Assembly: GCF_003945595.2 (NCBI RefSeq)
Contig: NW_024104425.1
Coordinates: forward strand, 606,873-670,872
Origin: Pipra filicauda
Lineage: Eukaryota; Chordata; Aves; Passeriformes; Pipridae
DNA length: 64,000 nucleotides
Direction: 5' to 3'
The position numbers and the translations under genes are program-made. The notes beneath the pieces were generated by a model that saw only the letters and a program-made list of their open reading frames with translations, had not been told where the DNA came from and did no database searches. Shown here one piece after another: positions 12,776 to 24,895 of this stretch (its first letter is position 1; the number at the start of each line of letters is the position of its first letter).

Positions 12776-15700
12776 ACTGTATTTACTTAACATAAAGGAT
12801 GTCTTGGCTTCTCCATCCCTCATTCCTTTTTCATCATAGAGGTATTTAATCTAGTGTGAGGTAAAATATCTCTGACCAATATAGCTAACAGTTTAGGGTT
12901 TGGTATTCTTATACAGTTTCCCAGAAATGAGCCCTTACTTGATACTCTTGCACTTTTGTTGTGAGGGAAGGGAATACATTAAACCAATCTTTAAAAGCAT
13001 CAGTCAACGCAAAAACGTATTTAAACCAAAAGCCTTTTCTGAGCTCCTTGTACATGCCTGCCTTTACCTTAAAGGAAAAGATGATAGTAGGTGCAAGGGG
13101 GTTTTAGCACAAAGATATGGAATTTTGTACCCAAGCTCTTACCCTGTATCTCAGGACCTGGCCATCTCTCAGTTTGACAATCTATTCCACTTTCAGATGG
13201 GGAAAGGAAATTTGGTGAAAGTAGTCAGCTTGCAAGCAACCTGAAAAAATTCAAAGGCAAAGACTTATTTCTAACAATAAAAGGCAAATATACTCCATAG
13301 GAATCTCACCTGCCACAATCAAATGTTTAAAATCATATTAACCTTCAAAAAATTTACCTTTCCAGGTATATTTTAAAATCATAATCCCAAAATGTAGAGT
13401 GTATCATGGGTGTAATTAATACGCGCATTGGATATGCTGCAAACATTTGTTCACACACTCATAGTCTGTTATCAGTCAGTGCAGCTCCACAGTCATCATA
13501 CTTTGTTGCTTGTTTATTTGACCGTGTTCTTCCTCCGCTTTCTATATGTACATCTACATGTATCTCACCAAAAAGTACAGTGCCGTTGGCCAAATTTTCA
13601 TGTACATCCTCTTTTAGAAAAGGTTTCTCTCTCTCGATATTTACTACTTTATTGCTCAGTCTGTTAATTAGTCTGTTTCCAGCAATACTTGCACAGTTAG
13701 TCACGACTGTGATCACCAGAGCAAGCCACTTACTGCAATATGCCAAGTCAAGATAAGAAGCCACACACAGGTTATTTTTCTTCTTTTTATGCATTCCAAC
13801 ATAGTTAGGAAGTGGAAGAAGAGAAAGAGACTGACATCAGAGATATCATTTACTGTCCAAAGTGTAGACTCCACTGAATGCCTATTTACTGAAGACATAA
13901 ATTAGATGTCTTTGGATGGACAGAAGAAAAAATTATAAATATAAGGTATGTATGTATCAGATGAAGGCTTCCATGGATTTGAAAAGAGACTGTATTAATT
14001 TTGTTGTCCAGAAATTATTATGGTCCTACATTACCTGAAAATTTAGTTAATCTGACTCTAATTTTGCAGTGCTCTATAATTTGGCTTCCCCTTTCTTTCT
14101 TCGCTTCTATGCCATTGTCAGTCTCACTTTGACTATGGTAGTTTTAGAAAGATAGATCTGGGGAGTGGGAAAGGTTGGTAGAATGAGGGTTCTTTACCTA
14201 AGGTATTGAAAACCTCAAGAAACATTACTTTATATGTTTCTATGTATACAAAACAGCAGAATAAGGACTCTGCTTCAGTTACTGGGTTGTTTACAGTGCT
14301 ATGAATTGTAAGAAAAAAAACACCCAAATGAGAACTTCTTTGGAGATAGTGAGAACAGGTTCTAATCTGAAGCTGATAGACCAATATAGAAATACAGAAG
14401 TCTGGACTATTTTATAACTGCCTGTAATTCATTTTACCACATTATTTGAGATGGAGATAAATTTGTAACTTATTTTTCCAACAACCAGCAACCTGGTGCT
14501 CTGCAGTTTCTCACAGGTTGACTCTGAATGCAATTCAGCCTGTGCAGATGGCCTGCACAGGGATGACACATCACTTAAATCTCAATTAGCTCTTTACTGC
14601 AGAATTTAAATGAGATTATGCGCTACATAAAACCTTGCCGGCACTGTCTAAAATGCAGTGATCTACAACCTCTGAAGTTAAAGGCTAAAATGTAATGAAC
14701 CCGCCATTTAAGTACTCTGTAACTTTTTTAAAAATTTTTGTTTTCAAAAATGTAATGATAGTGGAATATAGTCTTTTCTTTGAAATATTATTGAAAAATA
14801 ATTTAGGACATTCAGAGACAATTCTAGTTCTCAAAGTCTAGCAAATGACCAGAAGTATCCCATCTTTACTGACATGTGTTTCATTAGTCTTGTCTGAAAA
14901 CCAAATATTTGCTCTGCAGTTGTAGGCTGCAACACATTAGTTTCCTTTCTTTTTTGTCTGTTGCAGTATTTTTAATTCACAAACAGCAAAACTGAAGCCA
15001 TCGAGTTTTGCTCAACTCAGATTAAAGATCAGTAATGATAGCTGAAATATCTATTTCATTTTCTAGTAGGGACATACATCTCCAATCATCAAGGTAGGTA
15101 AAAGTCTTAAGGTCTTTCTAGACTGCAGTACTTAAGACACATAGTAGTTGCAACAAAAGGTGAAGACTAATTAGCAGAAAGGGTTTTTTCATGTTACATT
15201 TATAACATTGCAGGAGTTCTACAAAGGCACCAATGAAAAAGGAACATTTCTATTCATTGGAAGCAGGAAAATTCATTGATTTTTAAGTTACCCTCCATTC
15301 TTACAAGGTGCTTTACAGATGTATTGTATTGACTGTCTTTTTCCTCATATAAATAACTTGCCCCTCTATTGAAGTCTACTGAAACAGGGAGATTTACCCT
15401 TAAGCTCAAAAAAGAAAAATCTGTTAGCATGTTCTGGTGTGGAAATGTTTTCTAGAGGAATTAAACTACCATTAGAATATATACACCTATTTAACCCTCT
15501 CTAACAAAACCTCTATCTCTGCTTCCTTTGAATCTGTGATGTTCTTAGTCTTATTGTAGGTTCATTTTTGACGCAAAAATCCCTAGTGGTAAACACGTTT
15601 TGAAGAAATTTTCTAAAAGTATTAAGAGCGTGTCAAATGCCATGTGCTAGAGCAATTCCTTACACAGATTATCCCAGCTGGTAAAGCTCTTGGAAGCAGA

Positions 15701-16814
15701 AAGTTCATTAGACTCCAAACATTTATTGAAGATTCTTGCTTTTAGTATGTGAAGAAGAGTGTCATGACACTTTGGGTAAAAAAAAATCAAGTTGACCTTC
15801 TGCAACTGCTATTCATTTCAATATAGTCAAATGGACAGTCAAAAGACATAATTCTGGAAAAGAATTTAGAAGATCAATGTGGAAGGCCAATCACAAAAAG
15901 TGTGATGCATCAACAATAAAGAATTAGAGACATCCATAGAAGTATGAACAAAGGATTGTTAAGCAGGAACAAGAAGATGTTACACGTGTACTCAGCATTA
16001 ATAAGATATCTGTTGGAATTTCACAGTCAGATATTTACTTTAAAAATTGCTTCAGTTTGGGAATGATTTGCAGAAGTAATGCAAGAATTGACACACAGTT
16101 TCATAAAACTTTGGATTTAGCCCATGCAAGTCAAGTTACATTGGGTACAGACATGTACATTGAGCTGTCTGTAATGTAGATGTCTACAGGTGGACTAAAT
16201 GATTAAACTTACTTTATATTCAGTATCTTAGGCTTGACTAAACTACCTATGTGTCTTGCGGTCTAGGTATCACTCTAGATGGTAATGTCTCCCCTACATG
16301 TACTGCGTCACATTTGCCATCCCAGCATGGATATCTCAGATGCTCTAAAGTGTCTAAACTGGCATTAAATACTTAAAATTGTGTGACTGGTCTGGGGCTT
16401 TGATCAATATAATTGATGCACACAGAGAGATGTTTAGCTTATTCTAAAACAGACACATATACATCAAGATTTCACTGGAAGCCTTTGACTGTGTTGGTTA
16501 GATCTCCATGGACTGTAATGAAAGCTTAGACACCTACTAAATCTACACAGAGATACCTATATTACAGATAGCTAGGCGCAAATGTCCAAGTTTAGAGCTG
16601 CATTTCATCCACAGTCTGCCTGGGCATTTAGGAGAGAAGATGAAAGAATTATAACCTATTTAAAAACACATAAAGAGAAGAATGCATCAGAGAGAGGACT
16701 TTTCAGTACAGAATATATGAGCAACAGCAAGACATAAAATATGCAGAATGAATGTAGACAAAAAATAAACTTGGAACTAAACACATTTAAAAAGATAAAA
16801 CAATAATTCTAGAG
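12776..16814. other. AT-rich unique sequence; possible conserved element inside
   Basis: No transposable element or supported exon recognised. Frames of 114 codons (12900-13244) and 111-116 codons (13406-13794) exist, but they overlap other frames and show no motif. A stretch at about 14490-14720 has a texture like conserved non-coding DNA and is discussed in the findings. Confidence 0.5.
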
Positions 16815-17085
16815 CCAGGTATTGGTCAAGATCAAGCCCTACCTAGCCAATCTAGTGGCCTTCTACCATGGAGTGACTACATCAGTGGACACGGGAAGAG
16901 CTCTAAAGCCTTTGACATGGTCACTCACAACATTCTTCTCTATGAATTGGAGAGATGGATTCAATGGGTAGACTGTCACATGGATAAGAAATTAGTTGGG
17001 TGGTCACATCTACAGGGTAGTGGTCAATGGCTCAGAGTCTTGATGGAAATCAAGTAGTGTCCCTCAGTGGTCTGTATTGCAATTT
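16815..17085 (+). mobile_element. CR1 reverse-transcriptase fragment (internal, decayed)
   Basis: About 270 bp of CR1 ORF2. Read in shifting frames it gives the region around the LTNLVAFYHG, VTTSVD.GR and KAFDMV blocks, then an RWI.NWL-type block, VVVNGS and finally VPQ.SVL. In CR1 these flank the reverse-transcriptase catalytic region. A deletion after gacacgggaagagct removes the segment that normally encodes the VVYLDF part. The 3' tail is absent, so this is either an internal fragment or a copy broken by later rearrangement. Confidence 0.8.
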
Positions 17086-17153
17086 ACTTGATAATATTTT
17101 ACAGGTCTCAGTGCTTTTGTAAGAAATAAGTAATTAGACTACTAGCAAAAATA

Positions 17154-17399
17154 GTGAATAACAGATTAATTGCTTGTGATCTAAAGGCAGGCATTAGGCA
17201 AAATGATGAAGTAGATTATCATAACAGGGATTTGGCCATAAAGCCTGTTGCTACATCAATACTAGTTAATAAACAGGGGCATGAGATTGAGCTCTTGGCC
17301 GTGACCAACTACTTCTTTGTTAACATAGTCTCTGCAGGGTTTTGCTTCAGGCCAAATAACAGTTTCTCAAACAATGTTGAGACAGAGTTGAGGAAATAA
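17154..17399 (+). pseudogene. Possible LINE ORF2 fragment (pre-RT region)
   Basis: An 81-codon open frame contains a block near residues 36-60 (SILVNKQGHEIE followed by VTNYFFVNIVS). It resembles the LLVNxxG...LNNFFASVF block that precedes the reverse-transcriptase domain in CR1 ORF2. In an intact CR1 this block lies upstream of the RT palm; here it lies downstream of the fragment at 16815-17085 on the same strand, so order is not preserved. The similarity is short and recalled from family knowledge. A chance frame remains possible. Confidence 0.3.
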
Positions 17400-18440
17400 C
17401 ATATGTGAAACCTCTGTTTCAAAGGCACATTTGCATGTAATAAACATAGGAAATCTAAATTCCTTTTTTTTTCCCTGCAGAAGCTAAACAACAATAGGGC
17501 TGTCACTTAGCCGTATTTCACTTTATGTATCTTCCTTACTAATTTATATTTCCACATAACTATTAAACTGTTTTACTCCAAAATGCAAACTATCTTCCAG
17601 CAGAACTTGTAATGCATCTTATAGATGACATGTAGCATAAGAAATAATAGTGTATTATTGTTAACAAGTCAGGATCAAGCAGAGCTCTGCACTAATAGCG
17701 GTAACAAAATGAGTCCTGCTGCCCCATGACTGAGGTGATGAGAGATGCAAGAAGGCTAAGCCTGAGCAATGAAATTTAATGAATTGCTAGATTTCTAGTA
17801 TTGCCAGTTTTATAAGAAAAATATAGAAAGTGGTATATTTCTGTTAAATATTAATATAACATACATTGAGTCTAACAGCATATTTTATCTGAGAATTGTC
17901 CACTTGGTGCATCTGTTATATTATAATGAGATGCATTTTAGCGTGCATTTTAAATTATATGTGTTGCAGTTTCTCTGTAAAATATAACTATTTCATGCTT
18001 TAACAAATGGTTTTCATTACACAGTGTGTAAAACTTCTTTATGTGTATCTGCTATATAATGTGATTTATGATCTTAATGTCATCTATTTTCATACTCTTC
18101 CTTTCATAAAATTAAATCAACTACTGTCTGTTTATCTGTATCTGTTTTTTCTCATAGGCAATAATAATTGGAAGATGTCATGCAGCTCTGGCAAATCTCA
18201 GGCTGTGCTGCTCTCATTCATTGCTGCATTTGGATCTCAACATTTTACATATCTGTATTCCCATGCTTCCTAAATTTTGAATGGACAGGAGCAGTGTTCC
18301 TTCCTGTCACTTTTCTGCCTGTTAACCCATCTCAGAAAAGAGACCATGATCTCTCTGCACTTGCCCCTCAGACTAACACCTGTTTGGGAGGAGATAATGA
18401 GCTCTTGGCTCACAGTGGTTGAAAACACCCTGTGGCGTCC
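17400..18440. other. AT-rich unique sequence, no gene seen
   Basis: No recognised repeat or exon. Confidence 0.5.
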
Positions 18441-18469
18441 TACAGCTGCAGCGGGTGAGGAGAACACAC

Positions 18470-18937
18470 AACATCACTCCTCAGACATAATTTAGATAGG
18501 GTGCCAGGAGCAGGAGGTGTGAACTCACCTGAGGAGATGTGTTGGAACATAAGAAAGAAGAAACAAAGAATTGAGGAGACACAAAAGAGAAATGTGAAGG
18601 GAGACTTGGGCAGAAGCACAAGAGGACACAAGAGGAGAACTGTGAAGAGAGTTCACATTTGGAGAAAATGAAGGAAGAAGCAGAGGAGATATGTTGGAAA
18701 GGACATTGTTGGGCACACAGCTGGATACACAATCTTGGAAGGAGCTCCATGCCATGAGGGCAAATTCTTCTGAGAGGACTGCAATCATGGGTGACCTACA
18801 CTGCAACAGGAACAGCCCTGATGGACTGTAGTCATGGATGACTCATGTCGGAGCAGGGACACCCCCGAGGGGACTGCAGCCCATAAAGTAACCCACACCA
18901 GTACAGAGGAGCAGTAGAAAGTAAGGAACTGTAGAGG
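18470..18937 (+). repeat. Purine-rich LTR-like sequence with about 47-bp modules
   Basis: A purine-rich stretch ends in three imperfect units starting ggactgca/ggactgta at 18776, 18823 and 18871 (spacing 47 and 48 bp), with recurring ggagcaggga-type words. This modular layout resembles the inside of avian LTRs such as family a, but the ends cannot be set. The family-a LTR at 18938 abuts or interrupts it. It may be an older LTR of a related family; family identity is uncertain. Confidence 0.4.
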
Positions 18938-19723
18938 TGTATGGGTTTTTAGTGGCAAGGTTTTGGTATTGGAGGGAGTCCACAGGAGTGGCTTCTGTGA
19001 GAAGCTACTAGAAATTTCCCCCATGTCCAGCAGAACCAGTGCTAGCTGACTCCAAGATGAGCCCACTGCTGGCCAAGACTGAGCCCATAGGAGATGGTGG
19101 TAGCATTTCCAAACTAACGTATTTAAGATGGGGAAAAAAACCCCTGTGGTACAAAAGCAGTGAGAGAGAATCTGTGAAATCAATGATTCTACAGACACCA
19201 AGGCCCGTGAAGAAGGAGTGTCAATATATGCTCCAGGCGCCAGAGCCAAAATTCCCCTGAAGCCCATGATCCAGACCGTGGTAAGGCAGGCTGACCCCCT
19301 GCAGCCACAGTGGACTAGATATCCACCTGCAGCCCACAGAAGGCACCATGTTGAAGTGTGAGGGGAATGATCGTGAGGAGTGACAGAGAAAATGTGTGAT
19401 AAACTGACAAAAACCTCTATTCCTCATCCCCCTGCAGTTCTGTGGAGGAAGGAGGTAGAGAATTTCGGAGTGAAGTTGAACCCAGAAAGAAGGAGGGGTG
19501 GAGGGAAAGTGTTTTAAGATTTCGTTTTATTACTTTGAATTGATTTGTAACGAATTAATTTTCCCGAAGTCAAGTCTGTTTTGTCCATTACGGTAACTGG
19601 TGAGTGATCCTTCCCTGCTATCTCAACTCATGATTCCTTTCTTTTATTCTTCCCTCCCTTTCCAGGGAGTGATAGAGTAGCTTTGGTGGGCACCCAGTCT
19701 CCAGCCAGGGTCAACTCACCACA
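18938..19723 (+). mobile_element. Solo LTR, family a, copy 1
   Basis: A 786-bp LTR starting TGTATGGGTTTT and ending in the ccagccagggtcaactcacc block plus ACA. It shares colinear blocks with the copies at 53065 and 56091: the accaggttttggta-like start, ggcttctgtgagaagct, a TATA-like tatttaa (19120-19126), a gatgaactgac-like block (here tgataaactgac), gttttattac, and gagtgatagagtagctttgg near the end. Flanks are agagg (18933-18937) and ggagg (19724-19728), a 5-bp TSD with one mismatch, or a perfect 4-bp gagg if the end is one base later. The AATAAA signal seen in the copy at 56091 is mutated here. No internal viral genes were seen. Confidence 0.82.
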
Positions 19724-21954
19724 GGAGGAAAATAAGTAGGAAGGGTTGAACAGAAGGATACCACAGACTTTGGCCTTCTGTGTTGCCCATCACCTCACCA
19801 AACGTATTGTGAGGGGTTGAGCATAACATGCTCGGACAAGAGTTTTTCATCAGCTTGGGAGAAACACTTAAGAAAACATAGTAAGCAAACGTTAAGTAAA
19901 CAGAGAAAAATGCCACTTTCTGTTACCCAGTTTTGGGGAGTCAGGGCAATAAAAAAGGAAAAAAACCAGCTTTTTTATCAAAATAGGACTTCACTTGGGA
20001 TAAGGAACTATTAAAGATCGAGAACTTTGCTACACTAATTCCTGCATTATTAGAGTGGTGGGATTTCAATCTAAAGTGGAAAATACAGAACTAGGAGTGA
20101 AATTTCTGTTTAGACTGACAGAATTAATGAGTTCTCAGTATTACACATAATTCATAAACTGTACATAAGACAGGTTCCCAGGAAGACCTTTGATATTAAA
20201 ATAGAACTATTCATTATAATAACACTTTACAATTTTTTTTCTTAGAAAGAAAAACACAGGCCAGAGACTAAACATTTCTCTTAGTTTTCAAAAATCTGTA
20301 GTAAATGAAGCCTTCAGCATTTGTTAAACTTATTCTCAATTTTTTAATCACTGCACTATTTTTCTTCCAACATACCACTGAATATAGTAAGACTTTTTCC
20401 AGAGGTTTTGATAGCAACTTTTGATAGTTACTTTTCAGTCTTTAGAACAAGGAAAAAAAAAAGTCATCTGACTTCTTTTCCAATCAACAGTGAAGTCTTT
20501 TTCTGTAGTATTGTTTTGATTGAGTGATGATTAAAAAATCTTGTGCCAAACTGCAGGGCTTTAACTTAAAAAAATGTTCTAATCAGGAAGCTGCAAGTAG
20601 TCTTTTACATTCAGAACTACTAGTAATAATAGTTTGATAACTATTGTGAAATCATATTATAACTTATTTGTTCAAAGTGATTGACTTCTATAAGAAGAAA
20701 TGCTTGTCAGAAAAGAACAACAATGATGTATAATTGATTCTAATGCCATTAAAGAAAATATGAAGGAAAACAACAGCATGAAATTGCAGCCAAGACTTGT
20801 GAGTTCTGCCTCTTGTCTTCCTCATCAGTAACCAAGGGAGGAAATGAGTCTCAGGTTATAAAGCTGCACATAATGTTTAAAACTTAAGCTCCCAGCAGCT
20901 GAAGTTCTAGAGCTATTTTTGTTCACCCTGTAGCAAAGAACACAAGGTAAAACTTTGAGAAGAATGGGAGTGAATCTGGAGTATATTTGCCATTTTCAAA
21001 AGCAAGGTCATGCCGTATTTTAAGTGTATGTTAAATGCATTTCTGTACTGTTTAGAGTATAAATTTGAAAACACATTTGCTAGAAGTATAAATATCATTA
21101 CCATTCAATGAGATTTAAGGCAGATTTTCAAGAACACACTTTAATTCCCAGGGCACTTGTTTGTTGCAATGCAGAGATCATGACATCCAAATTTTTGGAA
21201 TATTTAATCTCTCATAAGCTAAATGTCTGGCTCTTTCTTTAGTCACTAGAAAAGAGAAGGCAGTTCCAGCAATTTATCCTTGATGAAAAATAGGGAGTGG
21301 GTTTCTATTTTTTACTTTCCAAGTAGTGGAATTCAGAACAACACAATTATATTAGCTGCCTTGAAAAAGCTAAGATAGAGGCAATGATGAGCTAGATAAG
21401 AATAATTTAAAATAAAATCTACATGTCAGGTTTTTCTTTTACATTCTGACTTGTATGTGTTTATAACTGCATAGACTGTAAAGTAGAGGAGAAACTAATT
21501 TTTTAAAAATATTTTTTAAAGAACACTGAAAGATTTATATAAAACATTTAATAATAATTGATTTTTGAAGTCAAAATATCTGTCTGTTTTAACAATAACA
21601 CAAGAGTTAAAATGTATTGTGACATTCACATGCCTTATGAAATAAATGACTAATCTTTTGAATCCCAGAAAAAACTATGCACACTCACAATATACACATG
21701 GAAATGTTATAGCTACTTCTGTTCAACACCTGGTAAAACATACCTGTTTACTGGCATATAAGCTTCTGAACTGTCAGCTTCTCCATTTAGTGGAAGCTGC
21801 CTTTTTATAAAAAAATTATATTCCATGACACAATATTAACATACAATCCATTTTCAACATTTAAAGCAGATTAATATTCTCAAATACTTTATATTAGTGT
21901 ATTAGTTTTCTGATTATATACACTGCTAAAGCAGAAACATCAGAGAGAGGGGGT

Positions 21955-21998
21955 TTTTTGCCTGGACCTAAGTATTTGTGAGTTCTCTCATAGGTAGA
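21955..21998 (+). repeat. 44-bp dispersed direct repeat, copy 1
   Basis: Runs from tttttgcctggacctaag through tctctcataggtaga. It matches 23545-23588 at 43 of 44 positions; the single difference is t at 21983 against a at 23573. The flanks do not align clearly. It is not part of any element recognised here. Confidence 0.9.
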
Positions 21999-23544
21999 GG
22001 AAAGGTTCTCACTGCAGATTAATATTTTTCGTATGTTGTTTCCCAGCTCTTCTTTCCAGCATATAATGTGGTTCTTCCCTAATGAGATTTGAGGATTGTA
22101 TCTTAAGACATCCTATTTACAGAGTTATCACTTCAAATCAGAATAATACAGGGCTGTGACTGTATTAGAAATACAGTCCTGAATGGTTTGCTTGCTTCCT
22201 GATCTCCCTAATGATTTTGCATCATATACCAACAGTGATTCTTTGAGTCATGACCTTTAATAGCCTATAATTTCAATATTATGTATGCCTAATACCAAGA
22301 AAAAAAAAGTCTTTAGTGAATCACAAAGCTTTCCGAAGACCTTCTTTTTCCTTGCTAGTATAGATCATTGGTAACTACACAGTACAGTAAATGCTATGCT
22401 ACCCTCAAACTAGAGTGAAAGCAGACTCAAACACAAAGACCTTTCAAAGATTCTCATCACCTTCTCCATATCAGACACCAAATCATGCTCCAGCCTCTAC
22501 AATTTGAAGACATTAAATAGCTAGTGGGATTTTCCGTAACAGGAGCATTAACCCCAGTGTCCTGGACAAATTCCAACACAAGTAATTACACTGTGCCAGT
22601 AAATCCCCCTGCATTTTATTTGGACACTGCATTTCTTTTTCTTCTAGTAAAACGTTATGTGAGGTTTGCTGTGTGTTGTTAAACAGTTGCTGAGTTTTAT
22701 TTAAAGTGTCTTCGTTTCAAGGATGTGTGAAATGATCTCTGTAAGACACAGTAAGAGCTTTGCCTATGAATTCAGAATGCAACTTGGTATTCTCTGGATA
22801 TTAAGCATTATATGATGCACATTTTTAATGATTTTATTATTATATTTATGAAGAGGAGTGCTAAAGGAACACAAGTATCTTAAACAACTTTAAGTAGAAT
22901 GCATTAAACTGTTCTTCAGCAGTCCTTTCACTAATTTAGAGCTGCATAGGGCTGACCATTTTCTTCCTCTGCATAACTTTTCAATATCTCAACAATATCC
23001 CTGTTTCATGGTATGATAAAGATACTGCTTGCACAACTTTACTTATAGAAAATAAGAGTGCTTACATGCTAGAGCAGCTAGAAGCTAACAAAGATGCTCA
23101 CTTCTTTCTCATTCCAGAGACTGGCATTCAGCTTTCTGCTTATTTTGAACTAGAGTAAGGGCTTAATCTCCTTTTTCAGTGTTTCTCTTAAGCTGCTCAG
23201 TTTGTTCAGTTATTTGAGTTCTGTGTATTAATTGCTCATCTCTGAGTTTAAATTCCCCACCACCACCCCCAAAAAAAGCCTTGATGGGGGAAAAGGCTAA
23301 AGTCTACATATTCAGGGATTATTTGTTGGGGTTTTTTGTCGTGTTTTTTCTGTAGCCAGCTTTATTCTCAGTATTGGAATTATTTACCTGTGCTAAATAT
23401 TCTTGGATGCTTTATAACTGTTCTGCAGTGTTAACAAAAAAAAATTGAGCTTGTTCTAAGCTTGTGTGGATGCAACAAATGAACTGCTCAAAATTTCTGA
23501 CTAATTAGATACTGCTGACACAGTGTTTCTACTATATGTAATAC

Positions 23545-23588
23545 TTTTTGCCTGGACCTAAGTATTTGTGAGATCTCTCATAGGTAGA
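23545..23588 (+). repeat. 44-bp dispersed direct repeat, copy 2
   Basis: Second copy, 1,590 bp downstream in the same orientation. Both copies are AT-rich overall and carry no terminal inverted repeats or poly-A tail. Confidence 0.9.
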
Positions 23589-24206
23589 CGCATTATTGTA
23601 AATGAAAGGTATTATTACATAGGACACAATCCACTGCAGAGATAAGAAATGCTTTTACTGTGTGACCTGTGGTCACGTGGTTTTATATTATAATGCAAGA
23701 ACAAGAAAGTTTGTACGGTTTACAAAATTACTTCCTGAATGCATTTCACCATATCAAAAGTCTTTAAATACGTAATTTCATTCACTTAAAAAAGAATAAG
23801 TCTAGAATACCAATTATATAGAAATTCATCTATTAATTTTACAATCCAAGAGAAGTTTGATGGAAATCTTTCAAGGTGTAGATAGTTTCAGAAGTCTCTA
23901 GCAGATCTCACTTATTTGGTTATTTTTAGGCAGAAGGGACAATAAGAATTTCAGAATTCTGTGAAAAATACTGGTTTCAGTGAAATTCTGACACAAACAA
24001 AGCACTGCTAGTTTGTGAACTGCAAGCTTAGCTGGGCTAAGAAACTAGTTCCATTCCTGCCTCTCCGTGCTGTTTAGTGAACTGAAACATACGGATTGCT
24101 GCTCACTGGATGCCTATAAAGGACACTGACAGGACTTAATGCCAACTACATGATAAATTCCAGGACTTCTTAAATTAAACAAGGATAAATTCTTATGCAG
24201 TTTTCC

Positions 24207-24895
24207 GATGTGGTCAGTTCATCACTCATTGTTTCTGCTGCTTCTTCCTCCTCGGGGAAGATGCTCCTCATGCTCTTACCTTCCTCCAGCATGGCATCCT
24301 CTCATGGGAGACAGTCTTTCAGGAACAGACTTTTCCAGCTTGGGCCCCCATCAGGGTCACAAATTCTGACAGAAAAACTGCATCTGTGTGGGCTCCTCCC
24401 TCCATGGGTACACAGGTCTGGCCAGGAACCTACTCCAACTCCAGCTTCCCACAGGACTACAGCCTTTTTTGGGCATCCACCTGCTCAACTGTGGACCTAC
24501 GTGGGTATCAAGGGGACGACCTGCCTTACCGTGGTCTTTGCCATGGGCTGCAGAGGAATCTCTGCTCCAGTGCCTGGAGCACCTCCTCCCACTCCTTCTC
24601 CATTGACCGTGGGTCTGCAGAGTTGTTTGTCTCATAGATTCTCACTTCTCTCTTGGCTACAACTGCCTCTGTTTAGTAAATTTTTCCCCCTTTTTAAATA
24701 TATTATCCCATAGGTGCTGTAACCATCGCCGATGGGCAGTGGTAGGTCTGTTTTGGAGTCTGCTGGCATTAGCCTGGTGAACAAGGTGGAAGTTTCTAGC
24801 ACTTTCCCCCAAAGCCACCCCCTATAGCTCCGCCATGCCCTCCAACCACACCCCCATCCCCAACCAAAAAACCCTCTCCACCCAAATCAAATACA
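24207..24895 (-). mobile_element. Family-a LTR, reversed and 3'-truncated, copy 2
   Basis: On the minus strand the element begins TGTATTTGATTTGGG (from 24895) and continues through the family-a promoter region and several tandem-like modules containing ggagcagg-type words. It stops at the gatgaactgaccacatc block (24207). The polyadenylation and U5 parts found in the other family-a copies are missing, so about the last 300 bp are deleted or the copy is a fragment. Three overlapping open frames here (172, 92 and 83 codons) are by-products of the GC-richer LTR and have no viral protein motif. Confidence 0.78.

Larger units (their letters stand above)
19724..24206. other. AT-rich unique sequence with a duplicated 44-bp motif
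   Basis: No gene or transposable element body recognised over 4.4 kb. It contains the first and second copies of a 44-bp near-identical direct repeat, annotated separately. Confidence 0.5.

Noticed and set aside
12900..13244. A 114-codon plus-strand open frame as a possible gene
   Set aside because: No family motif, no promoter or splice context, ordinary composition. A chance frame of this size is expected in 64 kb.
13406..13794. Overlapping 111-116-codon frames on both strands
   Set aside because: Mutually overlapping in several frames with no conserved motif; typical of a stop-poor patch.
24195..24713. A 172-codon open frame, among the longest in the window
   Set aside because: It lies antisense across the reversed family-a LTR and is explained by that GC-richer repeat.
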